Origin: Candidatus Woesearchaeota archaeon UBA153
Lineage (GTDB): Archaea; Nanobdellota; Nanobdellia; Woesearchaeales; UBA525
Length of the DNA stretch: 29,377 bases
Assembly (NCBI GenBank): GCA_002503705.1
Contig: DASH01000044.1
Coordinates: 1-29,377, forward strand
Reading direction: 5' to 3'
In this document: in pieces, positions 21,067 through 28,034 of the stretch
How the letters are laid out: each line of letters opens with the position of its first letter
Numbering within the stretch: the stretch's first letter is position 1
The notes under the pieces: generated by a model
What the model was told of the DNA's origin: nothing
The model's database searches: none
What the model saw: the letters and a program-made list of their open reading frames with translations, nothing else
Program-made: the position numbers and the translations under genes

Positions 21067-21076
21067 ACTTAAAAAC
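21067..21076 (+). promoter_or_regulatory. TATA-like box for the 50-residue protein
   Basis: ACTTAAAAAC centred about 26 nt upstream of the ATG at 21098. Confidence 0.5.
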
Positions 21077-21097
21077 GCCGGTTCCTTAGGGGAGGGG

Positions 21098-21250
21098 ATG
21101 GATGATGAGGACGAACGGTCGCTCTTGAAGAAGCTCCGACGCAGTCGCGGCGACGACACGGACGACCTTGATGACGAGTTCGAGACTCCGGGCGAGGATG
21201 ACATCCTCTTAGAGAAGCAGGTCCGCGAGAAGAAGCGGAAACACGTCTAA
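21098..21250 (+). CDS. Small charged hypothetical protein, 50 residues
   Basis: The protein starts MDDEDERSLLKKLRRSRGDD and ends REKKRKHV: an acidic start, basic helix (9-17), an acidic middle (DDTDDLDDEFETPGEDD) and a basic C terminus. Composition is regular and without stop-prone stretches. A TATA-like box lies 26 nt upstream and GGAGGGG precedes the ATG. No homologue is recognised; the alternating charge blocks suggest a disordered, protein-binding factor. The longer frame upstream (from 20726) has no promoter support and overlaps the opposite gene, so it is not used. Confidence 0.6.
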   Translation: MDDEDERSLLKKLRRSRGDDTDDLDDEFETPGEDDILLEKQVREKKRKHV

Positions 21251-21278
21251 GGGCTTATCGCTCGGAGCGCCAACCGCG

Positions 21279-21581
21279 CTAGTCGTCATACGCGGAATCC
21301 TGCTTGATGACGACGCCCCCTCGTTCTTCATCGTCGAGCTCTTCATCCTTGAAGTCGACGGCGTCGTGGAACTCTCGCAGGCAGTGTTCGCTGCAGAACC
21401 GCCACTCGCGGCCGTGCAGGGTGCGGACGACTTGCACTTCGTCTTTCTGAAACGGCTTGCCGCAATACCCGCACACGTCCGTGAACTCTTTCTCGACGTG
21501 GCTCTTGACGAGTGCGTCGTCGTGGAGAGCGTGCGTTCTCGCCGCGCTCGAAGGAGTCTCTGCTGTTGGCTTCGACGCCAT
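21279..21581 (-). CDS. TRASH/YHS-like treble-clef zinc protein
   Basis: 100 residues. A Ser/Ala-rich N-terminal 30 residues, then DVCGYCGKPF (C37, C40) and WRFCSEHCLREFHDAV (C63, C67), a C-x2-C ... C-x3-C treble clef with F-C-S and following aromatic F, as in TRASH/YHS metal-binding domains. The tail is acidic (DFKDEELDDEERGG). The ATG at 21581 lies 4 nt after the SerRS stop and uses GGTGAT inside the 3' end of serS as SD, so it is translationally coupled. TRASH domains bind metals in heavy-metal sensors or chaperones; the role here is unknown. Confidence 0.8.
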   Translation of the reverse strand: MASKPTAETPSSAARTHALHDDALVKSHVEKEFTDVCGYCGKPFQKDEVQVVRTLHGREWRFCSEHCLREFHDAVDFKDEELDDEERGGVVIKQDSAYDD

Positions 21582-21585
21582 AGAA

Positions 21586-22887
21586 TCACCGCTTGACGAT
21601 ATTCTTCTTGCCGTGCAGGTACGGGACGAGCGCCGCGGGAAGGGTGACGCTCCCGTCCGCTTCCTGGTAGTTCTCCAGGATGGCCACCATGATCCGGCTC
21701 GTCGCGAGCGCGGTGTTGTTGAGGGTGTGCGCGAAACCCCGCTCGCCATCCTTGCGAACATAACGGATGTTCAAGTCAGTGGCTTGGTACGTCGTGCAGT
21801 TGCTCAGCGACATGACTTCGCCGTAGCTCTTCGTCGTCGGGCGCCAGACCTCGAAGTCGTGGCTGCGCGCCTTCCACGCGGCCAAGTCGCCCGTGCAGAT
21901 CTCGACGACGCGGTACGGCAGTTTGAGCGCTTGGAGAATCTCTTCGGAGTTCCGGAAGAGCTCGTCGTACGCCTCCCAGCTTTGCTCGGGCGTCGTGAAG
22001 ACGAACTGCTCGACCTTGTTGAACTGGTGCGTTCTCCAAAGGCCTTTCTCATTGATGCCGTGACTGCCGATCTCCTGACGGAAGCACATCGAGTAGCCGA
22101 CATACTTTCGCGGAAGCGTCTCGGCGTGGAGGGTCTCGCCGGCAAGCATGCCGAGGAGTGCGTGCTCCGCAGTCCCGATAAGACATAATTGGTTGTCGAC
22201 GTCTTTCGGTTCGGCCTCTTTGACCTCGTAGATGGACTGTTTGATCGCGTTCACGTCCATCGCCGCTTCAAGGACTGGACGCTTCACCATGAGCGGCGGC
22301 TCGACGTACGTGTACCCTTTCTTGACGAGCGTGTCCACGGCGAACCGGACGAGCGCTTGGTTGAGCAAGGCGAGGTCTCCCTGGAGGAAGTAGAACCCGC
22401 TGCCCGTCGTCTTCGCGCTCGCCTCGAAATCAGCGAGGCCGAGGCTTTCCGCGAGCTCGACGTGGTTCTTGACGGGGAAGGTGAACGTCTTGGGTTCGCC
22501 CCAGCGCTTGACCTCTTTGTTCTCAGCGTCGTTCTCGCCGAACGGCACGTCGTCATGCATGATGTTGGGAACCTGCCGGAGGAGGACTTTCACGTCAGTC
22601 TCGAGGAGGAGAAGCTTGGATTCCGCGTCCTTGACTTGTTCAGGAATCGCTTTCGCCTTCGCGAGGAGCGGTTTCGTCTCAGCGCCACTCTTCTTCGCCT
22701 GGTTGATCTGTTCAGAAACAGCGTTGCGCTCCTTGCGCAGGTTGTCGAGGGCGAGTTTCAGGCCGCGCCACTCGTTGTCGAGCGTCAAGAGCTTGTCGAG
22801 CGCTTCCAGCCGGTCGTCGCGCCGCTGGCGCTGGATGGTCGCGCGGAGCTCATCCGCGTGCTCCCGCACGAATTTCAGGTCGAACAT
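21586..22887 (-). CDS. serS: Seryl-tRNA synthetase
   Basis: 433 residues. An N-terminal two-helix coiled coil (about 20-105: RRDDRLEALDKLL ... LLLETDVKVLLRQVPN) binds the tRNA-Ser long arm; the catalytic core has class II motif 2 (CFRQEIGSHG ... GLWRTHQFNKVEQF) and motif 3 (AHTLNNTALATSRIMVAILENYQ). This is the common bacterial/archaeal type, not the rare methanogen type. It charges tRNA-Ser; a tRNA-Ser(GCU) gene lies 5 kb away. The start is the ATG at 22887, 28 nt below the TATA box; a GTG at 22905 is less likely. First gene of a two-gene operon with the TRASH-like protein. An IS6-like MITE begins just upstream of its promoter. Confidence 0.95.
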   Translation of the reverse strand: MFDLKFVREHADELRATIQRQRRDDRLEALDKLLTLDNEWRGLKLALDNLRKERNAVSEQINQAKKSGAETKPLLAKAKAIPEQVKDAESKLLLLETDVKVLLRQVPNIMHDDVPFGENDAENKEVKRWGEPKTFTFPVKNHVELAESLGLADFEASAKTTGSGFYFLQGDLALLNQALVRFAVDTLVKKGYTYVEPPLMVKRPVLEAAMDVNAIKQSIYEVKEAEPKDVDNQLCLIGTAEHALLGMLAGETLHAETLPRKYVGYSMCFRQEIGSHGINEKGLWRTHQFNKVEQFVFTTPEQSWEAYDELFRNSEEILQALKLPYRVVEICTGDLAAWKARSHDFEVWRPTTKSYGEVMSLSNCTTYQATDLNIRYVRKDGERGFAHTLNNTALATSRIMVAILENYQEADGSVTLPAALVPYLHGKKNIVKR

Positions 22888-22910
22888 AGAAGCATCACGA
22901 GTCACTCATA

Positions 22911-22921
22911 GTTTAAAAAAG
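22911..22921 (-). promoter_or_regulatory. TATA box for serS
   Basis: Minus strand CTTTTTTAAAC about 28 nt upstream of the ATG at 22887. The MITE target duplication begins 5 nt farther upstream, so upstream promoter elements may have been replaced. Confidence 0.6.
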
Positions 22922-22925
22922 TTCT

Positions 22926-23107
22926 CTCGGACTGGGCTCTGTGGCAAATCGCTGTCGCGCGGTCACCAGCCGCTCGCCTCATCGCTTCGTTCTTCACTTC
23001 TTCCGCGCCACCCCGACGGGGCCGACCCCCAGCGCTCATCGTTGTGGACGTCGCGAGAGGCTCACCTGACGCTGGTGACCGTCCATTTGCCACAGAACCC
23101 TCGGACT
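22926..23107. repeat. Target-site duplication CTCGGACT flanking the MITE
   Basis: CTCGGACT at 22926-22933 and 23100-23107, directly flanking the inverted repeats. Eight bp is the duplication length typical of the IS6 family. Confidence 0.65.
22934..23099. mobile_element. IS6-like MITE with target-site duplication
   Basis: About 166 nt. The left end reads GGGCTCTGTGGCAAAT; the right end, inverted, is GGTTCTGTGGCAAAT. IS6-family ends read GGxxCTGTTGCAAA, so the match is close. Inner 10-bp inverted repeats GGTCACCAGC (22961-22970) and GCTGGTGACC (23071-23080) extend the terminal repeats. It is flanked by CTCGGACT at 22926-22933 and 23100-23107, the 8-bp duplication expected for IS6. No transposase is encoded, so it is non-autonomous and needs an IS6 transposase elsewhere. 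The two ends differ by one base in length. Confidence 0.75.
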
Positions 23108-23108
23108 A

Positions 23109-23141
23109 GCCGCGATGAAAAAGTCCGCCCCTGCCGTGGCG
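23109..23141 (-). repeat. Interspersed dyad repeat, copy C (terminator-like)
   Basis: Minus strand CGCCACGGCAGGGGCGGACT, then TTTTCATCGCGGC. It is the same element as copies A and B but lacks the central palindrome's second half. It lies 21 nt past the KH-ATPase stop and right beside the MITE's target duplication, so like copy A it could terminate the gene ending here. Confidence 0.55.
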
Positions 23142-23161
23142 TCCTCTCGAACTCCTGTCAA

Positions 23162-24508
23162 TTAACGCCAGCGACCGCTCTTCCCGCCCTTCCCTTTCTT
23201 CTGCTTCTTGAGGAGCTTCCAGTCCTTGCGCGTCATCGGCTCGCCCGTGTTTCGCGCTCCGACGCCACGGTCGCCGTCATCCTCTGGACGTCGCTTGCCC
23301 CGGTGCTCCGCCAAAGGTTTCACGTCGATTGAAATGCCGAGCTCCTTCTCGATGGATTGGATGCGTTCGCCGCCGCGGCCGATAATCGTCGCCATCGCGC
23401 CATCGGGGACGTAGACGGTCGCTTTCGTCGCGTTCTGCAGGTCGACGCGCGCGTCATCGACGATCTGGAGGAAATAGTTCTTCACGCCGTCAGCGATGAA
23501 CTTGTTCACGGGTGAGTGCGCGCCGCTCGTCTGGACGGGGATGACGACGGTCTCTTCGCCGTACGAGTACATCTCGAAGACCGGCTTGTTCGTCTCGAAC
23601 TCGAGGACTTCGACGACGGGGCGCGCCAAGTCCGCCTCGGTCATCCCGGAGGGGACTTTCACGGTCATCCGGACCGCGTACACTTCGGCGATATCCCCAT
23701 TCTTGATGAACAGAACCGTGTCGATGACGTGCGGGATGACGCCGAGCTCGATGCGGCCGAGGAAGCGTTGGATCGCGTCGATCGTCTTCGTGCCGTGGAT
23801 GACGCCGATCATCCCGACGCCGGACAACCGCATGTCCGCGAAGAGCGTGAAGTCGTTCGTGTTGCGCATCTCGTCGAAGAACGTGTAGTCGGGACGGCTC
23901 AGGAGGAGGATGTCGTGGATCTCTTCCGGCGAGGAACGGCTCATCGCGTACTGCGTGATCTCCTCGCTCAGGATGAGGTCTCGCGGCGCTTCGACCGTCT
24001 TGATGATCTTCTCCTGTCGCGCGTAGTGCTCGGCGAGCGCTTGCGCGAACGTCGACTTGCCGTGGCCGGGCGGGCCGGCGATGAGGACTCCTTCCGCTTG
24101 CTGGTCGAGCCGACCACGAAGCTTCTCGCTGATCGTGTACTCTTCAAGGTCCAAGTGCTTGACCGGCCGGACCGCGGTGATCTCGTTCCCGTCGCTCATC
24201 GGAGGGCGCGTCATGACGACGCGGTACCGTCCGACTTGGCAGATCGTGCTGTAGTCGCGTTCAATCTCGAGGAAGCTATCCTTGCGCTCGCGGGCCTCGC
24301 CTTCAATCTCGCGCATGTACTCCTCGATCTCTTCCTGGGTGACCGGCTCGTCGCGGACGGTGACGAACGTCCACGCTCCCGGGCGCCCTCGTTTCGCCCT
24401 GATGGAGCAGCCTTCTTTCAGGTGGACGCTCATCGTGTCGTCGGTGAAGAAGCGTTCGATGCCCATCCGGCGCTTGCTTGTTCGTTCCTCGTGGCGCGCG
24501 TCACCCAT
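23162..24508 (-). CDS. KH-domain P-loop ATPase of the COG1855 type, lacking the PIN domain
   Basis: 448 residues. RRMGIERFFTDDTMSVHL is the sequence that normally follows the PIN domain; then Walker A GPPGHGKST (145-153), TVEAPRDL, Walker B TFFDEM (209-214), RLSGVGMIGVIHGT, EADLARPVVEV and a KH domain with IIGRGG (375-380). The C terminus is Lys/Gly-rich. Archaeal COG1855 proteins are usually about 600 residues with an N-terminal PIN nuclease-like domain; here only about 14 residues precede the core. They are hexameric-type ATPases related to secretion ATPases but with RNA-binding KH, role not established. GGGTGAT lies 5 nt before the ATG at 24508. The leader is a tandem repeat array. Confidence 0.88.
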   Translation of the reverse strand: MGDARHEERTSKRRMGIERFFTDDTMSVHLKEGCSIRAKRGRPGAWTFVTVRDEPVTQEEIEEYMREIEGEARERKDSFLEIERDYSTICQVGRYRVVMTRPPMSDGNEITAVRPVKHLDLEEYTISEKLRGRLDQQAEGVLIAGPPGHGKSTFAQALAEHYARQEKIIKTVEAPRDLILSEEITQYAMSRSSPEEIHDILLLSRPDYTFFDEMRNTNDFTLFADMRLSGVGMIGVIHGTKTIDAIQRFLGRIELGVIPHVIDTVLFIKNGDIAEVYAVRMTVKVPSGMTEADLARPVVEVLEFETNKPVFEMYSYGEETVVIPVQTSGAHSPVNKFIADGVKNYFLQIVDDARVDLQNATKATVYVPDGAMATIIGRGGERIQSIEKELGISIDVKPLAEHRGKRRPEDDGDRGVGARNTGEPMTRKDWKLLKKQKKGKGGKSGRWR

Positions 24509-24509
24509 G

Positions 24510-24572
24510 CAGTATCACCCCAGCATCACCCAGTATCGCCCAGCATCACACCAGCATCATCCAGCATCGCCC
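24510..24572 (-). repeat. Six tandem 10-11-nt repeats in the 5' leader, each SD-like
   Basis: Plus strand units CAGTATCACCC, CAGCATCACC, CAGTATCGCC, CAGCATCACAC, CAGCATCATC, CAGCATCGCCC (consensus CAGYATCRCC). In the mRNA (minus strand) every unit has GGYGATRCTG or a variant, i.e. a possible SD. The last unit lies directly before the ATG of the KH-ATPase. The array fills most of the leader between the TATA box (24594-24604) and the start codon. Confidence 0.7.
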
Positions 24573-24593
24573 ATTCCTCCCGCAAGAGTCGCG

Positions 24594-24604
24594 CTTTTTA
24601 ATAC
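24594..24604 (-). promoter_or_regulatory. TATA-like box for the KH-ATPase gene
   Basis: Minus strand GTATTAAAAAG, about 90 nt upstream of the ATG at 24508, predicting a leader of about 60-65 nt made of the tandem repeats. Confidence 0.5.
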
Positions 24605-24646
24605 TTTCGAGAAGGGGAAGAGCGCGACCTCGACGGCAAGGGTCGC

Positions 24647-26653
24647 TCAAGCGAAGAGGTTCTCAAACCATTGTTCGAGGTCGTACAGGCGGACTTCGAT
24701 TTTCTGCAGGAACGTGAAGTCTTGCGGCGTCACGACGACCGTCGAGCGCTGCTCGTACGTTTTGCCGAGCGCGTCGTTGAAGGAGACGATGACCGCAATC
24801 TCATTCCCTTTCAGGTCGAGGTTGCTGCCGAGGAGGTTCAGCGTGAACTCCTGCGGCGGCACGAGGCGTTCGATCGTCCACGACTGCTCGAAATTATCGT
24901 GGACGACGCGGACCGTGACGTCCGTCGGCACCGCGTCGCTCTCCTTTCGCAACGTGAACGAGAGCTCGCCGCGCTCGTCGAACCGGAGCGCGGAAGGCGC
25001 CACAAGATCGAGGATGGCGACGCGAGGCTCATCCAAGCACGCGTAGCGGACGAGCGCGGAAGCGGAAGCGTCAGGCCCTTTCACCGTCGCGAGCGTCGCC
25101 TTGACGCCGGACGAAGCGCAGGAGAACGCCTTGTTGAATGAATACTCGGCGCCGCTCGGCACGTTCACAACGGCGCAACCGTCTAGGCACGCGCGCAGTC
25201 CGGCGAGCGGAGACGCCCGCCCGTTCGTGAACGTGCACGAGACCGCGACGTTCTTGCCGACGTACGCGATCTCCGGCTCCGCGGTGCACGCGAGCGCGAC
25301 GCCGTCGCTCGACTCGGGCTGGCTCGCCGATTCGAGATAACTGTTGAAGAAGCCCGCGTCATAGGTAATCGCGCCGTCTCTCGCTTGGAAGCTCGCGCTC
25401 GCGAGTTCTCGGAAGCCCGCGTACAGTTTGACGGGAAACGTGTACGTGAAGCCGCGCGACAATCCTTCGCTCTTGACGAGGAAGTACAGCTTCTTCGACT
25501 CTCGCGGCTTCAAGAGGATGTTGCGTTCGAGCGGCGTCAAGGCGTTCAAGCCTTGCGTCTGCGCGACCTGGAGCCTCGCGCTCACGTACGCGTTCGCATT
25601 GTTCTGCACGACGGCGGTGAACAAGTTCGCGGAGTCGAGGCCGACGATCGACTCGAACGGTTGGAGCGTCACCGTGAAGAGCTCGCGATGGCGGCGTTGC
25701 CGATCGAGGACGTCCACGCCGATGTCGAAATCGCGCGTGACAAGGCTCGCGTCCCGAGAGAGCATGGAGACGTCGAGGCTCGACACGTCCGCGTCGAAAC
25801 TCTCCTTCAGGGTGATGTGCGTCGCGTCGACGTACCCGTACGTGCCGTACGTCACGTCGAAAGGAACCCACCCCGTACCGGGGAAGTAGACTTCCGCCCA
25901 CCCGTGGCCGCCCCACGGCTCCGCGAATTCCGGAAGGTTCGTGTAGCTGACGCCGCTCACGAAGCGCGCGGGAATGTTCAGGCTGCGCAGCATGCTGATG
26001 AACAAGGAGGTCATCTCGTCGCACACGCCTTTCCGGTTGCGCATGACCCACGTGCTCGGCTTGGACGCGTCCGCAGTCATGCTCGTTAGGTTGTAGTCGA
26101 TGTTCGTCGTCACCCAGTCCGCGATGTTGTAGACGACGACGAACTCGTCGTCGCTGTCGCCGGCGAGCGCGAGCGCTTTCTTCCGGATGGATTCGTCGAT
26201 GTCGATGATCTCGCCGAACTCAGTATAGAGCGCGACGTCGCTCGGCAACGAGGTGATTGGGAACGGGATTTTCTCAGTGACGGGGAGTTGCGCCGCGCTC
26301 GTCGTCACAGTCGCGTCGAGCGAGTAGTCGAGGTTGCCGAGCCGCGGCCCCGTCCAATGGTACAGGAGGAAATCGTCTTCTTGCTTCGCGAACGGACGCG
26401 TCGTGATGGATTGCACGGTCTGCCGGTACGACTCTCGCGGGAACCAAGAGAGTTCCGCATCGACGCTCTCGACGCTCGGGCTCGGCCCGTTCTGGACGAG
26501 CGAGATCGCGCTCGCGAGCTTCAGCTGCAGGACGAGCGTGTCGTACTCGTAGAGGCTCGAGTCTCGGACAGGAGCGGTGGCGGCCGACACGCACGGAATG
26601 AGAAGAACGAGTACAAAGAAGACTCCGATAAGACCTCTCGAAAACCCTCTCAT
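24647..26653 (-). CDS. Secreted transglutaminase-like (papain-fold) protein
   Basis: 668 residues. Sec signal peptide: MRGFSRGLIGVFFVLVLLIP, cleavage expected near residue 24 (CVSA-AT). A beta-rich N-terminal part is followed by a transglutaminase-like core (about 165-290) with the Cys-His-Asp triad: GVCDE (C211), GGHGWAEVYFPGTGWVPFDVTYG (H250, D266). The C-terminal 370 residues are beta-sandwich-like repeats with paired Cys (for example ACLDGC), probably Ig-like adhesive domains. No C-terminal anchor is seen. Such proteins are predicted peptidases or protein-crosslinking enzymes outside the cell. The ATG at 26653 lies 26 nt below a TATA box. The signal peptidase in this window could process it. 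Substrate unknown. Confidence 0.87.
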   Translation of the reverse strand: MRGFSRGLIGVFFVLVLLIPCVSAATAPVRDSSLYEYDTLVLQLKLASAISLVQNGPSPSVESVDAELSWFPRESYRQTVQSITTRPFAKQEDDFLLYHWTGPRLGNLDYSLDATVTTSAAQLPVTEKIPFPITSLPSDVALYTEFGEIIDIDESIRKKALALAGDSDDEFVVVYNIADWVTTNIDYNLTSMTADASKPSTWVMRNRKGVCDEMTSLFISMLRSLNIPARFVSGVSYTNLPEFAEPWGGHGWAEVYFPGTGWVPFDVTYGTYGYVDATHITLKESFDADVSSLDVSMLSRDASLVTRDFDIGVDVLDRQRRHRELFTVTLQPFESIVGLDSANLFTAVVQNNANAYVSARLQVAQTQGLNALTPLERNILLKPRESKKLYFLVKSEGLSRGFTYTFPVKLYAGFRELASASFQARDGAITYDAGFFNSYLESASQPESSDGVALACTAEPEIAYVGKNVAVSCTFTNGRASPLAGLRACLDGCAVVNVPSGAEYSFNKAFSCASSGVKATLATVKGPDASASALVRYACLDEPRVAILDLVAPSALRFDERGELSFTLRKESDAVPTDVTVRVVHDNFEQSWTIERLVPPQEFTLNLLGSNLDLKGNEIAVIVSFNDALGKTYEQRSTVVVTPQDFTFLQKIEVRLYDLEQWFENLFA

Positions 26654-26673
26654 GAGTTCATCTACCAACTCAC

Positions 26674-26686
26674 GCTTTTTATAGTT
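26674..26686 (-). promoter_or_regulatory. TATA box for the transglutaminase gene
   Basis: Minus strand AACTATAAAAAGC, about 26 nt upstream of the ATG at 26653; leaderless type. Confidence 0.65.
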
Positions 26687-26817
26687 TTGGACGAAAACGG
26701 ACGAGAGAACCGAGAAGTGACGGCGAAGGAGAACCTTGAGAGGTCGAGAGCGCCGGCAACGGAGAGCGACAATCATACGCAGACAGAACAGTACAAAGGA
26801 GACTGCGTGTTTGACGG

Positions 26818-27663
26818 TCACTTGAGACGCATGACCCAGACCGCGCGTTCTGCGAGCTGGGCTCGCTGTTCAGAAGACGCGTAGTGAAGGGAGGAGATCT
26901 TTCCCTCGAGGTGTTCGAGCAGAGGGTGCTCTTCGATGCTGAAACCCGCATTGGCAAAGAAGCTACGCGCGTCAGCGAATGAAGAGAAATAGTTGGTGAG
27001 CAAGTCACGGCCGACGAGGTCTACCGTTCGCGAGAAAGAGGCGTGTGCGCACGTCCATTTCTCCAGATGGATGTCGGGAGTGATCCAACAGCCGCCGTAC
27101 GTCTCCAATACCGCACGCACCCCTTCCAGCAGTTGGTTCTTTTCGTCCAGAGTCAAGTATCGCAATAATCCTTCGGTGACGATGACGACGGGTCCGGAAC
27201 TGAAGGTGCTCGCGGCGAGAACCACCTCGTCCGGTTTCGTCGCATCCGCTGCACAGTACTTGAGGGCGGACGGCAATTTCCCGAGGAGCGAGGTAACAGC
27301 CGTCTCTTTCAACCGGATTTGTTCCGGCAAGTCTGTCTCAACGTACGAGACGGCAGGGTTGCTGCTCAGTTCGAGTCCTCGCGGGGAGAAACCGGCCGCG
27401 AGTTCGAGGACTTTGAGCGAGGAATGCTTGTCGAGATACTGGTCGAGCAACCAGTTGATCGCTTTATAACGCGCCTCGAAGTAGACGGCACTCTCGGGCG
27501 CGGGGCGCACCGATGCCAGCCCATCCATAAGGGTTCGAACGGCAGAGTCTTTGCGTAGCTCTTCAACCATGGACTTTGCCGAAGAGACATCTGTGTACAT
27601 CGCAAGGGAAGCGACGACCTTGAATGCCGTGGGGCTCACCCGACGGAAATCATACTCCGCCAT
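26818..27663 (-). CDS. SAM-dependent methyltransferase, leucine-carboxyl-methyltransferase (LCM)-like
   Basis: 281 residues. Early RRVSPTAFKVVASLAMYTDVSSAKSM and EARYKAINWLLDQYL precede the SAM motif VLELAAGFSPRGLELS (85-100), then SYVETDLPEQIRLK, VVIVTEGLLRYL and TPDIHLEKW. The order of A-R-x-x-x-N, L-x-A-G-x-(S/D)-x-R-x-L, E-x-DLP and EG-x-x-x-Y-L is that of the LCM/PPM1 family, whose members methylate carboxyl groups of proteins or small molecules. The exact substrate cannot be predicted. The ATG at 27663 lies about 27 nt below a TATA-like box. Its 3' end is 165 nt before the transglutaminase start, which has its own promoter. Base composition is a little poorer in GC than the flanks. Confidence 0.8.
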   Translation of the reverse strand: MAEYDFRRVSPTAFKVVASLAMYTDVSSAKSMVEELRKDSAVRTLMDGLASVRPAPESAVYFEARYKAINWLLDQYLDKHSSLKVLELAAGFSPRGLELSSNPAVSYVETDLPEQIRLKETAVTSLLGKLPSALKYCAADATKPDEVVLAASTFSSGPVVIVTEGLLRYLTLDEKNQLLEGVRAVLETYGGCWITPDIHLEKWTCAHASFSRTVDLVGRDLLTNYFSSFADARSFFANAGFSIEEHPLLEHLEGKISSLHYASSEQRAQLAERAVWVMRLK

Positions 27664-27684
27664 ACAAACCAGTAGTCCGAAGAA

Positions 27685-27695
27685 TTATTTAAAAC
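27685..27695 (-). promoter_or_regulatory. TATA-like box for the methyltransferase gene
   Basis: Minus strand AGTTTTAAATA-type, about 27 nt upstream of the ATG at 27663. Confidence 0.5.
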
Positions 27696-27809
27696 TGTTC
27701 TTCCTGAGAAGGAAAGAAGCTCTACTCGAGAGACGCCGGCGCGGAGACCGCCTCGTCGTCACTCAAAGCCCGGGCTCCGACCTCGAGAAGAGCTCACGCT
27801 CTCCGAGAA

Positions 27810-27940
27810 CGCCGGCGCCCGGATTTGAACCGGGGATACCCGAAGGTACAGGATTTTCGCGGTATTGTTGGTTTCATAACGACAGGTCGTGAAACCAGTC
27901 GATAGCAATCCTGCGCAATACCGAGCTATGCGACGCCGGC
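27810..27940 (-). tRNA. tRNA-Ser(GCU) with an intron
   Basis: 131 nt including the intron; 83 nt mature. Acceptor GCCGGCG/CGCCGGC with discriminator G73 (as expected for Ser), anticodon stem CAGGA/TCCTG, T-arm CCCGG-TTCAAAT-CCGGG, and a long variable arm (TACC/GGTA), so class II. Anticodon GCT (27904-27906) gives serine, decoding AGC/AGU. The intron 27855-27902 lies after position 37. Pairing TTGC/GCGA flanked by 3-nt bulges TAT and AAA gives the first half of a bulge-helix-bulge site. CCA is not encoded. The D stem has one T-T mismatch. A TATA box lies about 30 nt upstream. Confidence 0.88.
27855..27902 (-). other. Archaeal tRNA intron (48 nt)
   Basis: Canonical 37/38 position. It contains GGTTTC/GAAACC stem arms. 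The splice helix is TTGC/GCGA with 3-nt bulges; the helix on the intron side is poor, so the site may be a relaxed bulge-helix-bulge motif. Confidence 0.75.
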
Positions 27941-27967
27941 CTAGCGAGGACAGAGGGGCCGGAAGGC

Positions 27968-27978
27968 GTTTTTAAAGG
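27968..27978 (-). promoter_or_regulatory. TATA box for the tRNA-Ser gene
   Basis: Minus strand CCTTTAAAAAC, about 30 nt upstream of the mature 5' end at 27940. Confidence 0.55.
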
Positions 27979-28034
27979 TTCCGCCGGGCGGCGAGCAGAG
28001 ACCGGGTAAGAAATAAAGAATGAACTAAAGACGT

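Noticed and set aside
22902..23093. 63-codon ORF inside the MITE (transposase remnant?)
   Set aside because: It shows no DDE motif or similarity to a transposase; random frame.
24510..24572. CRISPR array
   Set aside because: Units of 10-11 nt without spacers are a simple tandem repeat.
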